Shown piece after piece: positions 59,517 to 64,000 of a stretch of 64,000 bases of DNA. The stretch is taken from positions 149,211 to 213,210 of the forward strand of contig NZ_BLYI01000047.1 of NCBI RefSeq assembly GCF_016586355.1, read 5' to 3'. The stretch comes from Anaerostipes butyraticus. GTDB taxonomy: Bacteria; Bacillota; Clostridia; Lachnospirales; Lachnospiraceae. Each line of letters begins with the position of its first letter. Position 1 is the stretch's first letter. The notes below the pieces were generated by a model that ran no database searches, was not told the origin of the DNA, and was given only the letters and a program-made list of their open reading frames with translations. A program made the translations under genes and the position numbers.

Positions 59517-61769
59517 ATGAAATATTTTAAAGAGTGGGAAGGTTTTCAGGGAAGACTCTGGAAAGAAGAAGTCAATACGAGAGATTTCATTCAGGAAAAC
59601 TATAAACCATATGATGGAGATGAAAATTTCCTGGCCGGACCAACAGAAGCAACCAATACCCTGTGGGGAATCCTGCAGAAACTTCAGAAAGAAGAACGGG
59701 CGAAAGGCGGCGTGCTGGATATGGATACGGATATCGTATCAGGTCTGACGTCCCACGGCCCTGGATATATAAGTGAAGAAACAAAAGACCTGGAAAAGAT
59801 TGTCGGATTACAGACAGATAAACCTTTGAAACGTGCGTTTATGCCATTTGGCGGGATTAAAATGGCAGAAGAATCCTGCCGCAATTATGGCTATGAGCCG
59901 TCAGAAGAACTCCATAAGATCTTTACCGAGTACGCAAGAACTCATAATGAAGCAGTATTTGACGCCTATACGCCGGAAATGAAAAAGGCACGTCATAACA
60001 AGATCATTACCGGGCTTCCGGATACATATGGAAGAGGAAGAATCGTTGGCGACTATAGAAGAGTGGCTCTGTACGGCGTGGATTTTCTCCTGGAAGAAAA
60101 GGAAAATGACTTCAATAACTGCGGATGCGGAACCATGACAGATGATGTGATTCGTCTGAGAGAGGAAATTGCCCTGCAGAAGAAGGCCTTAAGAGGCATG
60201 AAAGAAATGGCGGAAATCTATGGATATGATATTTCAAGACCTGCCAAAGATGCAAGAGAGGCCATTCAGTGGATGTATTTTGCATATCTTGCAGCCATCA
60301 AGACACAAAATGGCGCAGCCATGAGCATTGGACGAGTGGCTACTTTCCTTGATATTTATATTCAGAGAGATCTGGAGAAAGGAATCCTGACAGAAACACA
60401 AGCTCAGGAACTGATCGATCACCTGACCATGAAATTCCGCATGGTGAAATTTGCGAGAATCCCTTCTTATAATCAGCTGTTTTCCGGAGATCCGGTCTGG
60501 GCAACTCTGGATCTGGCAGGAATCGGTGTAGATGGACGTTCCATGGTGACGAAGACAGATTTCCGTTTTCTCCATACACTGGAAAATATGGGACCTTCTC
60601 CAGAACCAAACCTGACAGTGCTGTATTCTTCCGCACTGCCGGAAAACTTCAAGAAATACGCAGCGGATATTTCCATCCGAACAAGTTCTGTGCAGTATGA
60701 AAATGATGATGTAATGAAACCAATCTGGGGCGATGATTACGCTATCTGCTGCTGTGTATCCGCGACACAGACCGGGAAAGAGATGCAGTTCTTTGGAGCG
60801 AGAGCAAACCTGGCGAAATGCCTGCTCTATGCGGTTAACGGCGGAGTGGATGAGAAGACAAAACAGCAGGTAGGACCTCAGTATATGCCGGTAACATCTG
60901 AATATCTGGATTATGATGAAGTGCTGGCAAAATATGATGCCATGATGGACTGGCTGGCAGATCTGTATGTGAATACGCTGAATCTGATCCAGTACATGCA
61001 TGATAAATATTATTATGAATCAGCTCTGATGGCTCTGATTGATACAGAAGTTAGAAGGACGTTTGCTACAGGAATCGCCGGATTCTCTCATGCGGTAGAT
61101 TCACTGAGTGCGATTAAATACGCGAAAGTAAAAGCAGTCAGGGATGAAGACGGAATTGTTACAGGATATGAGACAGAAGGAGATTTCCCGAAATATGGAA
61201 ATGATGATGATCGTGCCGATGACATTGCAGTATGGCTGTTAAAGACATTCCTGGAAAAAATCAAGAAACATCACACCTACAGAGAATCTGAGCCGACGAC
61301 TTCTATTCTTACAATTACATCTAATGTCGTTTATGGAAAGGCAACAGGATCCATGCCGGATGGAAGAAAGGCAGGAGAACCGCTGGCACCGGGAGCAAAT
61401 CCAAGTTATGGAGCAGAGCAGAACGGACTTCTGGCATCTTTAAATTCAGTGGCAAAACTGCCGTATGAGTGGGCGCTGGATGGAATTTCCAACACACAGA
61501 CCATCAATCCGGACGCTCTCGGACATGAGGCGAAGGAGCGGATTGATAATCTGGTCCGTGTTATGGACGGATATTTTGATCAGGGAGCACATCATCTGAA
61601 TGTCAACGTTTTTGGAAAAGAAAAACTGATTGATGCCATGGAACATCCGGAAAAAGAAGAATACGCAAACTTCACGATTCGGGTATCTGGCTATGCGGTA
61701 AAATTCATCGACCTGACCCGGGAACAGCAGATGGATGTTATTTCCAGAACCTGCCATAAGACAATGTAA
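59517..61769 (+). CDS. pflB: Pyruvate formate-lyase
   Basis: Glycyl-radical enzyme that splits pyruvate with CoA into acetyl-CoA and formate, central to mixed-acid fermentation. The 750-residue protein has the PFL domain with active-site cysteines in the triplet Cys411-413 (ICCCVSA; the E. coli Cys418-Cys419 pair corresponds to 412-413) and the C-terminal glycine-radical domain with Gly725 in RVSGYAVKF. The ribosome site AAGGAGG is strong. The stop overlaps the pflA start by one base (TAATG). The gene depends on the promoter at 59423-59450. Confidence 0.96.
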   Translation: MKYFKEWEGFQGRLWKEEVNTRDFIQENYKPYDGDENFLAGPTEATNTLWGILQKLQKEERAKGGVLDMDTDIVSGLTSHGPGYISEETKDLEKIVGLQTDKPLKRAFMPFGGIKMAEESCRNYGYEPSEELHKIFTEYARTHNEAVFDAYTPEMKKARHNKIITGLPDTYGRGRIVGDYRRVALYGVDFLLEEKENDFNNCGCGTMTDDVIRLREEIALQKKALRGMKEMAEIYGYDISRPAKDAREAIQWMYFAYLAAIKTQNGAAMSIGRVATFLDIYIQRDLEKGILTETQAQELIDHLTMKFRMVKFARIPSYNQLFSGDPVWATLDLAGIGVDGRSMVTKTDFRFLHTLENMGPSPEPNLTVLYSSALPENFKKYAADISIRTSSVQYENDDVMKPIWGDDYAICCCVSATQTGKEMQFFGARANLAKCLLYAVNGGVDEKTKQQVGPQYMPVTSEYLDYDEVLAKYDAMMDWLADLYVNTLNLIQYMHDKYYYESALMALIDTEVRRTFATGIAGFSHAVDSLSAIKYAKVKAVRDEDGIVTGYETEGDFPKYGNDDDRADDIAVWLLKTFLEKIKKHHTYRESEPTTSILTITSNVVYGKATGSMPDGRKAGEPLAPGANPSYGAEQNGLLASLNSVAKLPYEWALDGISNTQTINPDALGHEAKERIDNLVRVMDGYFDQGAHHLNVNVFGKEKLIDAMEHPEKEEYANFTIRVSGYAVKFIDLTREQQMDVISRTCHKTM

Positions 61770-62500
61770 TGAAAACGAAAGCAGCAGGAAGGATTCATTC
61801 GCTGGAGACCTTTGGACTGGTGGATGGACCTGGTGTACGATTTGTAGTATTTATGCAGGGATGCCGAATGCGGTGCAGATATTGTCATAATCCGGAAACC
61901 TGGAGTGAAACAGCCGGAGAAGAATGGACGCCTGAAGCCCTCCTTGAGAGGGCCTGGCGTTATCATAATTACTGGGGTGAAAATGGAGGAATTACCGTCA
62001 GCGGGGGAGAGCCCCTGCTGCAGATTGATTTCCTAACAGAATTTTTCCGGCTTGCCAAAATAAGAGGAATCCATACGGCTCTGGACACCTGTGGACAGCC
62101 GTTTACAAAAGAAGAGCCTTTTTATGGAACATGGAAGAGGTTAATGGAATATACGGATCTGGTAATGCTGGATTTGAAGGAGATGGACTGCCAGCGTCAC
62201 AAAGATCTGACCGGATGGGACAATGATAATATTCTTGCGATGGCCCGGGAAATATCTGAAATGGGGATTCCCATGTGGATCCGTCATGTCCTGGTTCCAG
62301 GCCTGACCGACGACCGGGAAGGTTTGATCGGCCTAAGGCAGTTTATGGATGGATTGAAAACCATAGAGAAATTTGAAATCCTTCCATATCATACACTGGG
62401 AACATTAAAATGGGAAGAAATGGGATTGGACTATTCCCTGGAAGGCATCATGCCGCCCACAAAAGAAGAGGTAAAAAAAGCAGAAAAAATTTTCCAGTAA
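61769..62500 (+). CDS. pflA: Pyruvate formate-lyase-activating enzyme
   Basis: A 243-residue radical SAM activase that abstracts hydrogen from the radical glycine of PFL. The cluster ligands are Cys32, Cys36 and Cys39 (GCRMRCRYC), followed by HNPETW; the SAM-binding VSGGEPLLQ and the DLK stretch are in place. The start overlaps the pflB stop, which secures a fixed ratio. Length and motifs match PFL-AE well. Confidence 0.96.
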   Translation: MKTKAAGRIHSLETFGLVDGPGVRFVVFMQGCRMRCRYCHNPETWSETAGEEWTPEALLERAWRYHNYWGENGGITVSGGEPLLQIDFLTEFFRLAKIRGIHTALDTCGQPFTKEEPFYGTWKRLMEYTDLVMLDLKEMDCQRHKDLTGWDNDNILAMAREISEMGIPMWIRHVLVPGLTDDREGLIGLRQFMDGLKTIEKFEILPYHTLGTLKWEEMGLDYSLEGIMPPTKEEVKKAEKIFQ

Positions 62501-62522
62501 CGAAAAATATTTCATAAATGAC

Positions 62523-62551
62523 TGGACAACGTCAAGGAAATATCGTATGAT
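62523..62551 (+). promoter_or_regulatory. Orphan promoter after pflA
   Basis: TGGACA (62523-62528) and TATGAT (62546-62551), spacer 17. There is no gene on the plus strand between it and the terminator 50 bases further. Confidence 0.5.
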
Positions 62552-62557
62552 ACATTT

Positions 62558-62632
62558 AGTTAGAATAGACTAACTCAAAAAACAACATAAACAAAGCCAA
62601 AAACGACCGATCTTCCTTCCGGTCGTTTTTTG
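62558..62632 (+). ncRNA. Candidate small RNA of about 75 bases
   Basis: Between the orphan promoter and a strong terminator lies a short unit: a 5' hairpin AGTTAG-N6-CTAACT (62558-62575), an A-rich unpaired stretch, and the terminator AACGACCG/CGGTCGTT with T-run. The 5' hairpin is the same dyad as at the 5' end of the pflB mRNA. It may equally be just the terminator region of pflBA. Confidence 0.4.
62600..62632 (+). terminator. Terminator after pflA
   Basis: AACGACCG (62602-62609) and CGGTCGTT (62620-62627) are exact inverses, followed by TTTT. Confidence 0.9.
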
Positions 62633-62673
62633 TTCACTATGCTGTATCATGTATCAGACGTCACTATGTTCGC

Positions 62674-63648
62674 TTAATTACAGGAAATTGATGAAGAAAC
62701 TGCCGTCTGCGCTGCCTCACGGATTTTTTCGGACAATATCAGGATATTTTTTGTATCTTCCAGGCTGTGGACGCTGTTCTCTGTTTTTCCGGATTTTATA
62801 TCCTGGATTGCAGCCTGGATTTCCATGGTCATATCATCACCCAGGATAGGATTTTCCCGTCTTATAACAGAACCATCCTGCAGTGTGATCGTGTAGGAAG
62901 AAATTCGATTAAAAAGAGGGACTTCAATTTTTCCTTTTGTACCCTAGATCAAAGCTGTGCGGTCAGTTCTGCGGTCAATGGCGCCTTCGGCGAAGGCTGT
63001 ATATCCGCCTGAGAAAACCAGATCCGCAGAAAAATATTCCTCAATTCCTTTCCGGACTTTAAGGGTGGATTTTACATCTGTGATCGGATCCTCACAGAGA
63101 CCAAGGATAAATCCCAGTGCGTAGCTTCCGATATCATTTAATGCGCCGCCTTGTTCCGGATCAAAAAGGAAGCAGGAAGGCGGCATGCCGGAAGCATCAG
63201 AACAAAAAGAAGTTTTTAGATGGCGGATTTGTCCGATCAGAGGAAGATCTTTTTTCAGATGTTGGAACCCGTCATTAAATTTTGTCTTGAGAGCTTCCAG
63301 ACAGTAAGTGCCGGTGTCCTTTCCTTTTGTGCGGATGATGTCTGCATTTTTGGAAGAAAGGACGAGTGGTTTTTCACAGAGAACCGGAATGTGGTAATCC
63401 ATGGCGCGCAGAATCCATTCTTTATGATACTTGTGCGTCAGTGCAATATAGACTGCCTCTACCTGAGGATCCTGCAGCAGAGTTTCATAGTCACGATAAA
63501 GTTTTACCTGAGGATGTGCTGCCAGGTAAGGATCATTTTCAGGAACGGACCTGGAGGCGATGGCAGTAACCCTGCCTTCATCTGTTGAAGTGATGCTTTG
63601 AATGAATTTATGGGCGATGTTTCCAAAGCCGATGATTCCGAAATTCAT
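62674..63648 (-). pseudogene. Gfo/Idh/MocA-family oxidoreductase interrupted by an in-frame TAG
   Basis: The frame starts at ATG 63648 behind AAAGGAG and encodes a NAD(P)-dependent sugar-type oxidoreductase: FGIIGFGNIAHKF (Rossmann loop), CEKPLV (catalytic Lys motif), and the C-terminal domain with FDPEQGGALNDIGSYAL. TAG at 62946-62944 ends it after 234 residues, in the phrase TALI-stop-GTKGKIEV. The same frame continues cleanly for 89 more codons with the expected family end and a TAA at 62674, giving 324 residues in total, the normal length. So one nonsense change (for example from TAT) separates it from an intact gene. A truncated product would lack part of the second domain. Confidence 0.88.
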
Positions 63649-63714
63649 AAGAAAACTCCTTTCAAATAATAACTGATTCTATCATAACATGCTGCAGGTT
63701 TTTTTCCTATGAAA

Positions 63715-64000
63715 CTTTCATGCCGTGGCCACTTGGCACCACCATCAATGAAACATAGCTATAACTTTTCAGTTACTTGCCATGGTTTCAGGTGTATACT
63801 AAAGATAACGGCAAAGTTCGATTTTTATTTGAGCCAACAGCTCGCCTATAAAACTGAATGTGAGCTTCCTCATTTGAACCACCATCTGTCCAGCCGCACC
63901 GCGGCAGAAGGACGTACAGTAAAATATCAAAAGACAGGAAGCTATGCCGTAAATTCTATCCATGGAGGTAGCATTATGGAAAAAGTTTACGACAAATGTT
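63715..64000 (+). mobile_element. Probable left end of an IS110-type insertion sequence
   Basis: The 327-base gap 63649-63975 leads into a gene start that fits IS110-family transposases. It has no open frame but several short hairpins (for example CCGC/GCGG inside GTCC/GGAC around 63888-63912) and a TATACT at 63795-63800. IS110 elements have no terminal inverted repeats and keep a long non-coding end before the transposase. The left boundary cannot be fixed; 63715 is an estimate. Confidence 0.4.
63976..64000 (+). CDS. IS110-family transposase, first eight residues
   Basis: ATG at 63976 follows GGAGG by seven bases and encodes MEKVYDKC before the window ends. Clostridial IS110 (DEDD) transposases commonly begin with this kind of sequence followed by CGIDVHKK. 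Eight residues are too few for certainty; the assignment also relies on the long non-coding region upstream. Confidence 0.5.

Noticed and set aside
1..64000. CRISPR array, rRNA genes, prophage or conjugative module
   Set aside because: No regularly spaced direct repeats, no rRNA sequence and no phage structural or conjugation genes were seen; only one tRNA gene was found.

Overview
The window looks like chromosomal DNA of a low-to-mid GC, strictly fermentative Firmicute, most likely a gut Lachnospiraceae (Clostridium cluster XIVa); the genus is not resolved. Reasons: strong AGGAGG ribosome sites, sigma-A promoters, T-box control of aspS, a CIRCE/HrcA element on clpB, pyruvate formate-lyase with its activase, and families common in that group (EFR1 ferrodoxins, DUF362, AmmeMemoRadiSam proteins, AzlCD, BceRS-like modules). 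Most of it is core or near-core genome; the accessory signs are broken genes, one decayed AbiE locus and a probable IS110-type element entering at the right edge.

Layout. 0-9 kb: a cut-off membrane-anchored protein, clpB under CIRCE, a FeoA-domain protein, a ClC antiporter, ung, a HAD phosphatase, a DacF-type carboxypeptidase, a DAG-kinase-like lipid kinase and tRNA-Arg(CCU). 9-16 kb: DJ-1/PfpI protein, DUF1189 protein, EamA transporter, a small Asn-rich protein, a rhodanese, and an RNA/nucleotide maintenance group (RlmL-like, RdgB, metallophosphoesterase, RlmD). 16-17 kb: debris of an AbiE toxin-antitoxin locus. 17-26 kb: a redox/stress neighbourhood (DUF2000, quinol monooxygenase-like, EFR1 ferrodoxin, Rrf2 regulator, PAP2, DUF362, FMN reductase, lipoprotein aldo-keto reductase, acetyltransferase, LysR, flavodoxin, a MATE stub). 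26-31 kb: two-component system plus FtsX-type ABC exporter, the usual layout of peptide-antibiotic resistance. 31-35 kb: XRE-cupin regulator with AzlCD, then an ABC-F ATPase behind a leader-peptide/terminator attenuator. 35-42 kb: AraC regulator, acetyltransferase, AEC transporter, glycogen debranching enzyme, zinc-ribbon protein, AGCS symporter. 42-47.5 kb: dihydrouridine synthase, DegV, NADH oxidase, and T-box-aspS. 47.5-54 kb: a jelly-roll-like hypothetical, then a run of MEMO/AMMECR1 fusion, radical SAM enzyme, DUF523, alpha/beta hydrolase and FAD oxidoreductase; then a PHP phosphoesterase. 54-64 kb: MarR/citrate synthase divergon, trehalose-type PTS with TreR, pflB-pflA, a Gfo/Idh/MocA pseudogene and the IS110-like end.

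The regulatory DNA is unusually readable. Operators can be paired with likely regulators for HrcA (clpB), Rrf2 (twin dyads), TreR (four dyads), MarR (dyad on the citrate synthase -35) and an OmpR-type regulator (11-bp direct repeats before the ABC genes). There are two orphan promoter-terminator units that could be small RNAs, one after pflA and one before the EamA gene. Damaged genes include an AbiEi/AbiEii remnant, a MATE C-terminal stub, a Gfo/Idh reductase broken by one in-frame TAG, and an FMN reductase whose only sensible start codon is ATA. All functional names rest on family resemblance recognised by eye; no database search was run.
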